Assembly: GCF_041435015.1 (NCBI RefSeq) | Contig: NZ_CP107989.1 | Coordinates: 4,030,001-4,094,000 of the forward strand | DNA: 64,000 nt | Reading direction: 5' to 3' | DNA from: Streptomyces canus | GTDB taxonomy: Bacteria > Actinomycetota > Actinomycetes > Streptomycetales > Streptomycetaceae | Shown: positions 56,431-64,000 of the stretch, piece after piece | How positions within the stretch are numbered: position 1 is the first letter of the stretch | Layout of the letters: every line of letters starts with the position of its first letter | The notes under the pieces: model-generated | Databases searched by the model: none | What the model saw: the letters and a program-made list of their open reading frames with translations, nothing else | What the model was told of the DNA's origin: nothing | Translations under genes and position numbers: made by a program

Positions 56431-57225
56431 GTGACACAACCGGTCATCGTGGAGGGGCTGTCGGCGTGGTCACCTGCCCGTGGGCTGACCCCTGCCGCGG
56501 AGCCGACGACACCCCTGCTCGTCGCGGACTCCTGGCTGGTGCGGGACGGCAGGGTGCGCGGGCTCGAACGGCACCGGGAGCGGTTCCTGCGGACCTGCGG
56601 CGAGGCGGGCGGGCCACCGCTGCGCCGGCTGCTGGAGTTCTGGCGGGACATGACCGACGCGCTGCCCCGTACGGGCGAGTGGTTCCCCCGCGTCGAACTC
56701 GCCGCCGGGTCCCTGGAGTTGCGGCTGCTCATGCGGCACGCTCCCCCGCTCGGGACCGGCGTGCGGGTCTGGGCGACCGGCCAGGCCGATCCACGGACCG
56801 TGCCCCGCCGCAAGGGACCGGACCTCGGCGCGCTCGCCCGGGTGCGCGAGCGGGCGTCCGGTGAGGGGGCGGAGGAGGCGGTGCTGGTCGCACCCTCAGG
56901 CTCCGTGCTGGAGGCGGCCACCGCCAGCGTGCTGTGGTGGGAGGACGACACCCTGTGTCTGCCTCCGCCCCGGCTGCCGGTCCTGCCCGGGGTGACCGTC
57001 GCCCTCGTCCAGGAGCGGGCCCGGCGCGAGGGCATCCCCGTCGCCCACCGTGAGCGGACCGTGGCCGGACTGGACGGTCGTGAGGTGTGGCTGGTGAACG
57101 CGCTGCACGGAATCCGGCCGGTGACGGGATGGATCGGGGGGTCGTTGCAAGCGGCACCGGCGCGGCGCGCCCCGGAATGGCGGGTGTGGCTGGACAGCCT
57201 CATGGAGCCGCTGCCGAGCAGGTGA
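56431..57225 (+). CDS. pabC: Aminodeoxychorismate lyase-like class IV PLP enzyme (PabC)
   Basis: 264 residues from GTG 56431, with GGAGGGAGCGG upstream. Class IV PLP fold: Lys128 in VPRRKGPDL is the likely cofactor lysine; EEAVLVAPSGSVLEAATASV and PVLPGVTVALVQE match the family. It would release pyruvate from aminodeoxychorismate to give p-aminobenzoate, closing the route started by PabAB. Last gene of the block, followed 14 bp later by a hairpin. Confidence 0.88.
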   Translation: MTQPVIVEGLSAWSPARGLTPAAEPTTPLLVADSWLVRDGRVRGLERHRERFLRTCGEAGGPPLRRLLEFWRDMTDALPRTGEWFPRVELAAGSLELRLLMRHAPPLGTGVRVWATGQADPRTVPRRKGPDLGALARVRERASGEGAEEAVLVAPSGSVLEAATASVLWWEDDTLCLPPPRLPVLPGVTVALVQERARREGIPVAHRERTVAGLDGREVWLVNALHGIRPVTGWIGGSLQAAPARRAPEWRVWLDSLMEPLPSR

Positions 57226-57239
57226 ATTCGCTACCGGAA

Positions 57240-57270
57240 AATGCGCCGGACCATTACGGTCCGGCGCATT
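57240..57270. terminator. Perfect 13-bp hairpin ending the p-aminobenzoate block
   Basis: AATGCGCCGGACC (57240-57252), loop ATTAC, exact complement at 57258-57270. It lies between convergent genes, with A/T bases on both sides, so it may work in both directions. Confidence 0.8.
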
Positions 57271-57285
57271 CAAAGGTGCCTGAAT

Positions 57286-57774
57286 TCAATTCTTCGGCGT
57301 CGGCTGATAACCCCCCGGCGCCATGCGCGTGGCGATTGCGATCCGGTTGTACGCGTTGATGACGGTCGCCGCCCAGATCAGTGCCGCGATCTGCGTCTCG
57401 TCGAAGACCTCCGCGGCCTCGGCGTAGACCGCGTCGGGCACCTGGCCGTCGTTCACCAGGGTCACGGCCTCGGTCAACGCCAGTGCGGCGCGCTCGCGTC
57501 CGGTGAAGAAGGGGGTCTCCCGCCAGGCGTTCAGGGCGTAGATTCGCTGCTCGGTCTCGCCCGCCGCACGGGCGTCCTTGGTGTGCATGTCGAGGCAGAA
57601 CGCACAGCCGTTGATCTGCGAGGCGCGGATGCGGATCAGTTCCAGGAGTTCCGGTTCGACCTTGGCGTCCCGGGCCGCGGAAACGGCGGCGGCATGCAGG
57701 GAGCCCATCGCCGCCGACACGTCGGGGGTGATTTTCTTCAGGGCCACACGGGATATGGGTGCGCTATTACTCAT
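57286..57774 (-). CDS. AhpD/carboxymuconolactone-decarboxylase-like protein (copy 1)
   Basis: 162 residues. CMD/AhpD motif IRASQINGCAFCLDMHTKDA with the CxxC and a His, and NRIAIATRMAPGGY at the end. The family includes alkylhydroperoxidases. It is convergent with pabC and upstream neighbour to the MocR gene. It is about as similar to copies 2 and 3 (59269 and 59793) as they are to each other. Confidence 0.88.
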   Translation of the reverse strand: MSNSAPISRVALKKITPDVSAAMGSLHAAAVSAARDAKVEPELLELIRIRASQINGCAFCLDMHTKDARAAGETEQRIYALNAWRETPFFTGRERAALALTEAVTLVNDGQVPDAVYAEAAEVFDETQIAALIWAATVINAYNRIAIATRMAPGGYQPTPKN

Positions 57775-57833
57775 GGGGCGACTCTATCCACGCGACCGCA
57801 TTCGGCAATGGGGAAAAGCTGAAATGGGCGGCG

Positions 57834-59222
57834 TTATTCGGGCAGCACCGCGCACAGCGCCTCCAGCGCTCCCGACCAGGCATGGTCCGGCGGTGTCCCG
57901 TAGCCCACGACGAGTGCGTCGCGCCGCTCGACGCCGGCCTCGGGGTGCTGGTAGCGGTGCAGCCCGTGGACCGCGAGGCCCTGCCAGGCCGCCGCCCGCA
58001 GCGCCGACTGCTCGGTGCCCGGCGGGAGCCGCAGCACCACGTGCAGACCGGCCGCGATCCCCGTGGCGTGGACCCTCGGGGCCCGCCGCGCGAGTTCGGC
58101 AACCAAGGCGTCGCGGCGGCGCCGGTACCGCAGCCGGGCGGCGCGCACATGACGGTCGTAGGCACCGGAGACGAGGAACTCGGCGAGGGTCAGCTGGTCG
58201 AGGGAGCCGCAGGAATCGATACCGCCCTTGGCGGCCAGCACCTCCTCCATGAGGCCGGGCGGCAGCACCAGCCAGCCCAACCGGAGGCCGGGGGCGAGGG
58301 ACTTGCTGGCCGTGCCCGCGTGGACGACGTGGTCGGGGTCCAGGCCCTGGAGGGCGCCGACGGGCTGGCGGTCGTAGCGGAACTCGCCGTCGTAGTCGTC
58401 CTCGACGACCAGGCCGCCGGTGCGGCGCGCCCACTCGACGACGGCCGCCCGCCGGTCGCGGTGCAGGGTGCCGCCCATCGGGAACTGGTGGGCGGGGGTG
58501 AGCAGCACCGCGTCCTGGTCGGTCAACTCCCCGGGGTCGGTGCCGCGTTCGTCGAACGGCAGGGGCACGGTCCGCAGACCGGCGGCCGCGAGCAGGTTCC
58601 AGTGCACGTCGAGGCCGTACGACTCCACGGCGACCGTGCGGGCGCCCCGGGCCCGCAGCACCGCGCCGAGGAGGCGCAGGCCGTGCGAGAAACCGGCGCA
58701 GACCAGGATGTGTTCGGGGTCGGCGCGCACCCCGCGGGCGCGAGCGAGGTAGCCGGCGAGGGCGGTGCGCAGTTCGATACGGCCGCGCGGGTCACCGTAG
58801 TCGAGGGCCTGGTAGGGGGCGGTGGCGAGGGCGCGGCGGGCGGCCTTGAGCCACTGCGCGCGCGGGAAGGAGGCGAGGTCGGGGGTGCCGGGGACGAGGT
58901 TGTGGGTGGGGTGCCCGGGTCCGCGGGGCCGGGGTGGGGCGCCGGTCGGCGGGACGACCGTACGTTCCGCGACGCGGGTGCCCGAGCCCTGGCGGGCGGT
59001 GAGCCAGCCCTCGGCGACCAGGTCGGCGTAGGCGTCGGCGACGGTGTTGCGGGCGATGCCCAGGTCGGCGGCGAGGGCACGGGAGGAGGGCAGCCTGGTG
59101 CCGGGCGCGAGGCGACCGGTGCGGACGGCCTCGCGCAGGGCGTCGGTGAGGCCCCGCCGGACGCCCCCTCCGGTGGGTTCCAGGTGCAGGTCGACACCGA
59201 AAGTGGCCCAGGGTTTCGCCAT
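57834..59222 (-). CDS. MocR-type GntR regulator with aminotransferase-like domain
   Basis: 462 residues. N-terminal GntR winged helix (about 18-85: LPSSRALAADLGIARNTVAD, EGWLTARQGSGTRV) and an aspartate-aminotransferase-like effector domain with PLP Lys307 in TASKSLAPGLRLGW. It is divergent from the CMD-CMD-PEP mutase operon (46 bp), which it probably controls in response to PLP or an amino compound. Short direct repeats CCTGG at 59240-59252 in the intergenic region may be part of its site. Confidence 0.92.
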   Translation of the reverse strand: MAKPWATFGVDLHLEPTGGGVRRGLTDALREAVRTGRLAPGTRLPSSRALAADLGIARNTVADAYADLVAEGWLTARQGSGTRVAERTVVPPTGAPPRPRGPGHPTHNLVPGTPDLASFPRAQWLKAARRALATAPYQALDYGDPRGRIELRTALAGYLARARGVRADPEHILVCAGFSHGLRLLGAVLRARGARTVAVESYGLDVHWNLLAAAGLRTVPLPFDERGTDPGELTDQDAVLLTPAHQFPMGGTLHRDRRAAVVEWARRTGGLVVEDDYDGEFRYDRQPVGALQGLDPDHVVHAGTASKSLAPGLRLGWLVLPPGLMEEVLAAKGGIDSCGSLDQLTLAEFLVSGAYDRHVRAARLRYRRRRDALVAELARRAPRVHATGIAAGLHVVLRLPPGTEQSALRAAAWQGLAVHGLHRYQHPEAGVERRDALVVGYGTPPDHAWSGALEALCAVLPE

Positions 59223-59268
59223 GGAAGTGGACCATACTCCTGGGCTGCCTGGCTCCTAGGGTCGAGGC

Positions 59269-59796
59269 ATGACCACAGAGGAAACCGTCCGGTACGCCCC
59301 CGAGCACACACCCCGTCTGTCCTGGGCCCAGCACGCCCCCGAGGTCTACAAGGCGATGCTCCGCCTCGACACGGCCGCCCGGCGCGGCCTCGACCCGCGG
59401 CTGCTGGAGCTGGTGAAGATCCGCGCGTCGCAGCTCAACCACTGCGCGTTCTGCCTCGACATGCACTCCAAGGACGCCCTCGCGGCGGGTGAGAGCGTCG
59501 AGCGGATCATCCAGCTCGGCGCGTGGGAGGAGTCGCGGCACTTCTACACGGAGAAGGAGGCCGCGGCTCTCGAACTGACCGACGCGGTCACGGTCCTCAC
59601 TGGGGGCACCTCCCAGGCTTTCGGCTCTGGGGGAGGGTTCGTGCCGGACGAGGTGTACGACCACGCGGCCAAGCACTTCGAGGAGGCCGAACTGGCCCAG
59701 CTGATCGCCGCGATCACGGTGATCAACGCGTGGAACCGGTTCGGCGTGACCTGCCGTATGGTCCCGGGCCACTACGAGGCGGGGCAGCACCAGTGA
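59269..59796 (+). CDS. AhpD/CMD-like protein (copy 2) with an in-frame palindromic insert
   Basis: 175 residues. Motif IRASQLNHCAFCLDMHSKDA. Between VTVLT and VPDEVYDHA, where copies 1 and 3 have three or four residues, this one has about ten extra (GGTSQAFGSGGGF) coded by a hairpin sequence at 59601-59637. TAGGGT ends 6 bp before the ATG, suggesting a leaderless transcript. GTGA overlap with copy 3. Confidence 0.88.
   Translation: MTTEETVRYAPEHTPRLSWAQHAPEVYKAMLRLDTAARRGLDPRLLELVKIRASQLNHCAFCLDMHSKDALAAGESVERIIQLGAWEESRHFYTEKEAAALELTDAVTVLTGGTSQAFGSGGGFVPDEVYDHAAKHFEEAELAQLIAAITVINAWNRFGVTCRMVPGHYEAGQHQ
59601..59637. repeat. Imperfect palindrome inserted in frame in the CMD copy 2 gene
   Basis: TGGGGGCACCTCCCAG, a short T/C-rich centre, then CTGGGGGAGGG. 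The arms CCTCCCAG and CTGGG-GG-AGG pair. It resembles small GC-rich palindromic repeats seen between Streptomyces genes (from memory). Confidence 0.6.
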
Positions 59797-60236
59797 GCCG
59801 TACGGAGGTTCTGGACCGCGAGGTCGGCCGGGCCCTGTCCGCGCTCAGCGCGGCCGCGAAACGAGGGCTCGGCGACCCCGCCCTCGCCGAACTCGTCGTC
59901 ATCCGGGCCTCGCAGCTCAACCACTGCGCCTTCTGCCTGGACATGCATCTCGGGATCGCCCGCGAGCACGGGGTGAGCGAGAGGCAGCTCGATCTGCTGG
60001 CCGCCTGGGAGGAGGCGGAGGGCGTGTACGACGAGCGGGAGCGGGCCGCGCTCGCGCTGACGGAGGCGGTGACCGTCCTGACGGAAGGGTGTGTGCCGGA
60101 CGACGTGTACGCCACCGCCGCCAAGCAGTTCGACGACGGGCAACTCGCCCATCTCATCGGTCTGGTCGTCGCCATCAACAACTGGAACCGGGTGATGGTC
60201 AGTCGCCGGATTCCGCCGGGGGGTTATCGGCCGTGA
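59793..60236 (+). CDS. AhpD/CMD-like protein (copy 3)
   Basis: 147 residues from GTG 59793. Motif IRASQLNHCAFCLDMHLGIA, then NRVMVSRRIPPGGY. The first Cys of the pair and the His are kept as in the other two copies. It is coupled on both sides by GTGA overlaps, to copy 2 and to the PEP-mutase-like gene. A two-CMD complex is possible but not shown. Confidence 0.87.
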   Translation: MSRTEVLDREVGRALSALSAAAKRGLGDPALAELVVIRASQLNHCAFCLDMHLGIAREHGVSERQLDLLAAWEEAEGVYDERERAALALTEAVTVLTEGCVPDDVYATAAKQFDDGQLAHLIGLVVAINNWNRVMVSRRIPPGGYRP

Positions 60237-60955
60237 ACAAGGTGGAGGTCTTTCGCGCCCTGCACCGCAACCGCCTCCCGGACGATCCGCTGGTGCTGCC
60301 CGGCCCCTGGGACGCCATCAGCGCCCGGGTGTGCGAGGAGGCCGGGTTCCCGGCGCTCGCCACGCCCAGCGCGGGGATCGCGGCCGCGCTCGGACACCGG
60401 GACGGGTCCACCCCGGCCGACGAGATGTTCGCCGCGGTGGCGCGTATCTCCGCGGCCGTGGACATCCCCGTGTCGGCGGACGTCGAGGGCGGGTACGGGC
60501 TGGCGCCGAAGGAGCTGGTGGAGCGGCTGCTGGAGGCGGGTGCGGTGGGCTGCAACCTCGAGGACTCCCGCCAGGGTGTCCTCAAGGATCCGCGCGAGCA
60601 CGCCGAGTGGCTCGCCGAGGTGCGGTACGCGGCCGGTGCCCAGCTGTTCGTCAACGCCCGCGTGGACACGTTCTCGTACGGCGACGGCGATCCCGAACGG
60701 GCCATCGAGCGAGCCGCGTTGTACGTCGCCGCGGGCGCCGACTGCGTCTATCCGATCGGCGCCCCGGCGGGCGTACTCCCTCTGCTGCGATCCGGTATCC
60801 AGGGGCCGGTCAACGTGTTCGGCCGACTGGACGGCGAGGGCCCCTCGCCCACCGAACTCGGTGAACTCGGGGCCACTCGCGTCACGTTCGGACCGGGGCT
60901 CCAGCGGAGGATGGCCCGACAGCTGCGGGAGAGCGCCGACCGCCTCCAGGGATAG
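60233..60955 (+). CDS. Isocitrate lyase/PEP mutase superfamily protein
   Basis: 240 residues from GTG 60233. Fold motifs: LVLPGPWDAISARVCEEAGF, VSADVEGGYG, CNLEDSRQG and FVNARVDTF. The KKCGH-type isocitrate lyase loop is absent, as in the PEP-mutase/oxaloacetate-hydrolase branch. Substrate unknown. Last gene of the MocR-divergent operon; convergent with the transporter operon. Confidence 0.88.
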   Translation: MNKVEVFRALHRNRLPDDPLVLPGPWDAISARVCEEAGFPALATPSAGIAAALGHRDGSTPADEMFAAVARISAAVDIPVSADVEGGYGLAPKELVERLLEAGAVGCNLEDSRQGVLKDPREHAEWLAEVRYAAGAQLFVNARVDTFSYGDGDPERAIERAALYVAAGADCVYPIGAPAGVLPLLRSGIQGPVNVFGRLDGEGPSPTELGELGATRVTFGPGLQRRMARQLRESADRLQG

Positions 60956-60961
60956 GGCGGT

Positions 60962-61909
60962 TCAGGACAGCCACGCCTTCCACGTCGACGCGTGGCTGTC
61001 CACCCACTTCTTCGCCGCCTCCTCCGGCGTCAGCTTCTGGTCGGCGATCATCAGGGAGACCTGGTTCTGGTCCTCGGTCGTCCACTTGAACTTCTTCAGG
61101 AAGGCCGCCGCCTTGCCGCCGGACTTGGCGAAGTCCGTGTTGAGGTACTTCTGGAGCGGGGTGTGCGGATAGGCGCAGGCGACCTTCGCCGGGTCCGCGT
61201 CGCAGCCCTCCTTGTAGGCGGGCAGCTTCACCTCGGTCATGGGGACCTTCTCGAACAGCCACTGGGGGGCGTACCAGTAGGTCAGGAAGGGCTTCTTCTC
61301 CTTGGCGAACTGCCTCATCTGGGTGATCTGCGCGGCCTCCGAACCGGCGAACACCACCTGGTAGTCCAGGTCGAGGTTCTTCACCAGCGCCTTGTCGTTG
61401 GTGACATAGGACGGGGAGCCGTCCATCAGCTGGCCCTTGCCGCCGCTCTCCGCGGTGCGCAGTTGCGAGGCGTACTTGTTGAGGTTCTTCCAGTTGGTGA
61501 CGTCCGGGTGCTGTTTGGCGAAGTACGTCGGGACGTACCAGCCGATGTGCCCGGTCACACCGAGCCCGCCGCCCGGCGTGATCGTCTTCTTGTCCTTGAC
61601 GTACCGCTGTTCCTGTTCGGGGTGGCCCCAGTCCTCCAGGATGGCGTCGACCCGGCCCTGGCTGAGCGCGTCCCAGGCGGGGACCTCGTCGACCTGGACG
61701 GTGTCGACGCGGTAGCCGAGCTTGTGCTCGAGGAGGTACTGGGCGACGGCCACGTTGGCCTGCGCGCCGACCCAGGACTGCACCGACAGGGTCAGGCTCT
61801 TGGCGCCCTGGGCGTTGGCGAAGGGCGAGGCCTGCTTGGTCATGTCGGCGGCACCGCAGCCGGTGAGCAGCAGCAGGGCGCCGCCCATCGCGATCGCACG
61901 TACTCGCAT
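60962..61909 (-). CDS. Glycine-betaine-type ABC transporter substrate-binding lipoprotein
   Basis: 315 residues. Lipoprotein signal with LLTGC lipobox. OpuAC domain: GAQANVAVAQYLLEHKLGY, VDAILEDWGHP and VTGHIGWYVP. Trp and Tyr residues suit binding of a quaternary ammonium compound such as glycine betaine. It is the third gene of a transporter operon, 1 bp from the permease gene. Confidence 0.9.
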   Translation of the reverse strand: MRVRAIAMGGALLLLTGCGAADMTKQASPFANAQGAKSLTLSVQSWVGAQANVAVAQYLLEHKLGYRVDTVQVDEVPAWDALSQGRVDAILEDWGHPEQEQRYVKDKKTITPGGGLGVTGHIGWYVPTYFAKQHPDVTNWKNLNKYASQLRTAESGGKGQLMDGSPSYVTNDKALVKNLDLDYQVVFAGSEAAQITQMRQFAKEKKPFLTYWYAPQWLFEKVPMTEVKLPAYKEGCDADPAKVACAYPHTPLQKYLNTDFAKSGGKAAAFLKKFKWTTEDQNQVSLMIADQKLTPEEAAKKWVDSHASTWKAWLS

Positions 61910-61910
61910 G

Positions 61911-63848
61911 TCAGGCTCCCTTCCCCGTGCGGCGTTCGGTCGGCTGGGTGACCCGGTCGAGCATCAGGCCGAGGCAGACGATGGCCGCGCCCGCGACCAG
62001 GCCGGTCGCAAGGTCGCCCTGGGCCAGGCCGAAGACGGTGTCGTAGCCGAGCGCGCCTCCGCCGACCAGGCCGCCGATGACGACGACGGCGAGGACGAGT
62101 ACGACGCCCTGGTTGACGGCGAGCAGCAACGCGGGCCGGGCCAGCGGGAGCTGGACCTGCCGCAGCTGCTGCCAGCTGGTCGCGCCGAGGGACCTCGAGG
62201 ACTCCATCGCGGCCGGGTCGACCTGGCGCAGGCCCTGCGTGGTGATGCGGACGACGGCGGGCAGCGCGTAGACGACGGCCGCCGCCGCGGCGGGCGCGCG
62301 CCCCACGCCGAACAGCGCGACGACCGGGATCAGGTACACGAACTGCGGCATGGTCTGGAAGACGTCCAGGACGGGCCGGAGCAGCCGCTCGACGCGGTCG
62401 CTGCGGGCCGCCGCGACCGCTGTCGCGAAGCCGAGGACGAGGGTGACGGCGACGGCCGCGAGGACCTGCGACAGCGTGTCCAGCGCGGGCGTCCACACAC
62501 CGAGGACGCCGATCGCGGCCATGGCGAGGACCGCGGTGAGCGCGGTGCGCCAGGTGCCGATCAGCCAGGCCAGGGTGGCGACGATGAGCAGCACGGACCA
62601 CCAGGGCAGCCCCTGGAGCCCGTCGCGGACCGGGTCGAGCACCCAGGTGGTGAAGTGGCCGGCCCAGTCGGCGGTGCCGCCGAAGACGGGGACACCGGAG
62701 TAGAGGTGGTCCGTCATCCAGTCGACGGCCCGGTTGACCGGCTCGGCGATGTTCAGGGTCCAGGCGTCCGGCCAGTCGAGACGGCCCAGCAGACGTCCGG
62801 CGACCGCCACGACGACGGCTCCGGCGAGGGCGTACGCCCATCCCGCGCGCCCTCGTGGCTCGGTGCCGTCGCCCGCCGCGCCCGTCACCCGGTCGAGGAC
62901 GACGGCGAGCAGCACGATCGGGATGCCGGCCGCGAGCGCCGCGCCCACGTCGACCGAGGCCAGCGCCTGGTAGACGCGGTCACCGAGGCCGGCGGCGCCG
63001 ATCACGGACGCGATGACGGCCATCGACAGCGCCATCATGATCGTCTGGTTGAGGCCGAGGAGGAGTTCCTTGCGGGCCAGCGGGATGCGGGCGGTCAGCA
63101 GCCGCTGGCGGGCGGTGGTGCCGAGCGACTCGACCGCCTCCAGGACCTCCTTGTCCGCGCCCTGCAGGCCGAGCGCGGTGAGGCGGGCCATGGGCGGGGC
63201 GGCGTAGACGACGGTCGCGAGGACGGCGGCGGGCACGCCCATGCCGAAGACCAGGACCACCGGAAGGAGGTAGGCGTAGGCGGGCATCACCTGCATGGTG
63301 TCCAGGACCGGCCGCAGGACCTTGTCCATACGGCGGGACAGCCCGGCGGCGAGACCCAGCAGGACACCGACGACGACCGAGGCGAGGACGGCGACGACCA
63401 TCAGGGCGAGGGTCTGCATGGTGGGGACCCACATGCCGAGCAGACCGCAGGCGAGGAACGCCGCCGTCGTGCCCACGGCGAGCCGGACACCGGCGACCCG
63501 CCAGGCCACGAGGGCGCCGAACGCGGTGACGCCGGCCCAGCCCGCGCCGAGCAGGACGAGATACACGGCGCGTACGGAGATCACGACGGCGTTGCTGACG
63601 TAGCCGAAGAAGTAGAGGAACAGCGGGTGGCTGTCGCGGTTGTCGATGATCCAGTCGCTCGCCTTGGAGAGCGGGCTCGTGAGGTCGACGGTGAGGGCGC
63701 CCGGCCAGCTGCCGCTGGCCCAGCGGGCGTTGGCGAGCGGCACGAGGACCGCGGCGGCGAGGGCGATGAGCAGGAGCTTGTGGACCGCCCGGTGCCTGAG
63801 CAGACCGGTGGGCAGGGCGCGCGGCGTGGACGCGGTGACGGTTGCCAT
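61911..63848 (-). CDS. Double-length glycine-betaine-type ABC permease
   Basis: 645 residues made of two fused permease halves, each with a BPD_transp_1 domain and an EAA-type loop (ESLGTTARQRLLTARIPLARK and SRSLGATSWQQLRQVQLPLARP). Each half also has its own leading Trp-rich outside segment. Most family members encode one half per gene. The start overlaps the ATPase stop (TGATG). It would import osmoprotectants. Confidence 0.9.
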   Translation of the reverse strand: MATVTASTPRALPTGLLRHRAVHKLLLIALAAAVLVPLANARWASGSWPGALTVDLTSPLSKASDWIIDNRDSHPLFLYFFGYVSNAVVISVRAVYLVLLGAGWAGVTAFGALVAWRVAGVRLAVGTTAAFLACGLLGMWVPTMQTLALMVVAVLASVVVGVLLGLAAGLSRRMDKVLRPVLDTMQVMPAYAYLLPVVLVFGMGVPAAVLATVVYAAPPMARLTALGLQGADKEVLEAVESLGTTARQRLLTARIPLARKELLLGLNQTIMMALSMAVIASVIGAAGLGDRVYQALASVDVGAALAAGIPIVLLAVVLDRVTGAAGDGTEPRGRAGWAYALAGAVVVAVAGRLLGRLDWPDAWTLNIAEPVNRAVDWMTDHLYSGVPVFGGTADWAGHFTTWVLDPVRDGLQGLPWWSVLLIVATLAWLIGTWRTALTAVLAMAAIGVLGVWTPALDTLSQVLAAVAVTLVLGFATAVAAARSDRVERLLRPVLDVFQTMPQFVYLIPVVALFGVGRAPAAAAAVVYALPAVVRITTQGLRQVDPAAMESSRSLGATSWQQLRQVQLPLARPALLLAVNQGVVLVLAVVVIGGLVGGGALGYDTVFGLAQGDLATGLVAGAAIVCLGLMLDRVTQPTERRTGKGA

Positions 63849-64000
63849 CAGACGGCCTCCTTGCGGAGCTCCGTTCCGGCGGCGCCCTTGCCGAGCTCCG
63901 TTCCGGCGACGACGCCGAGCAGGCGTTCGTGGTCGACGACGCCGAGGCACCGTCCGTTCTCCACGACGCACGCCGGCCTGCCGCTGCCGGCGACGACCTT
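63848..64000 (-). CDS. ABC transporter ATP-binding protein, C-terminal fragment (cut by window edge)
   Basis: Only the last 50 residues are visible (KVVAGSGRPACVVENGRCLG ... RKEAV). They look like the end of a CBS-type regulatory domain of glycine-betaine ATPases. The final residues contain a small tandem duplication (GTELGKGAAGTELRK). Assignment rests on the permease and binding protein downstream. Confidence 0.7.
   Translation of the reverse strand, partial: KVVAGSGRPACVVENGRCLGVVDHERLLGVVAGTELGKGAAGTELRKEAV

Noticed and set aside
61911..63848. Frameshift or assembly joining of two permease genes
   Set aside because: The frame is continuous with a plausible linker and full helices in both halves; double-length permeases are known for this transporter type.

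Overview
The window is a high-GC actinobacterial chromosome segment. GTG/TTG starts are frequent, and it holds many ECF-type sigma factors, a MocR regulator, an SCO4848-family membrane protein and an sdhCDAB-trpS-glyA neighbourhood. All of this fits Streptomyces. From memory, the gene order resembles the core region of S. coelicolor between a methylmalonyl-CoA mutase gene and a glycine-betaine transporter; I could not run a comparison. No rRNA, tRNA, CRISPR array or insertion sequence was found.

Layout. 1-9.4 kb: a partial acyl-CoA mutase gene, an L,D-transpeptidase, two paralogous sigma factor/membrane-partner pairs, a PGRP-type amidase, and the eroded tail of an MFS transporter gene. 9.4-14.6 kb: small conserved hypothetical proteins, a GH20 hexosaminidase, and an OHCU-decarboxylase homologue that seems to lack its catalytic residues. 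14.8-18.3 kb: the sdhCDAB operon with a clear terminator. 18.4-24.9 kb: a Cip1-like secreted protein, an M48-like protein with an altered zinc motif, a DUF4132 operon, DUF2752 and TM2 proteins, and a VOC protein. 25.0-31.4 kb: a membrane/DCC/TetR operon whose promoter carries two matching palindromes, an MMPL transporter with an extra C-terminal domain, and a two-component system. 31.5-41 kb: a RsbW-like ATPase, an orphan peptide-binding protein, a metallophosphoesterase, a D,D-carboxypeptidase, YihY, a DprE1/DprE2-like pair and a 2H phosphoesterase. 41.1-49.1 kb: trpS, an ECF sigma operon with two near-identical predicted promoters, glyA, an LLM flavoprotein and an EamA transporter.

The clearest accessory block is 49.2-57.3 kb. 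An AT-richer promoter region precedes a run of six same-strand genes: an ABM/membrane protein, fused aminodeoxychorismate synthase (PabAB), two different ANL adenylating enzymes, an FAD monooxygenase and aminodeoxychorismate lyase (PabC). A perfect 13-bp hairpin ends the run. It reads as a self-contained pathway that makes p-aminobenzoate, activates it and oxidises it, with no PKS, NRPS or carrier protein in view. I do not recognise it as a known cluster, and it is the best candidate for an undescribed system.

57.3-64 kb holds three AhpD/CMD-like proteins, a MocR regulator divergent from a CMD-CMD-PEP mutase operon, and a glycine-betaine-type ABC transporter that runs off the right edge.
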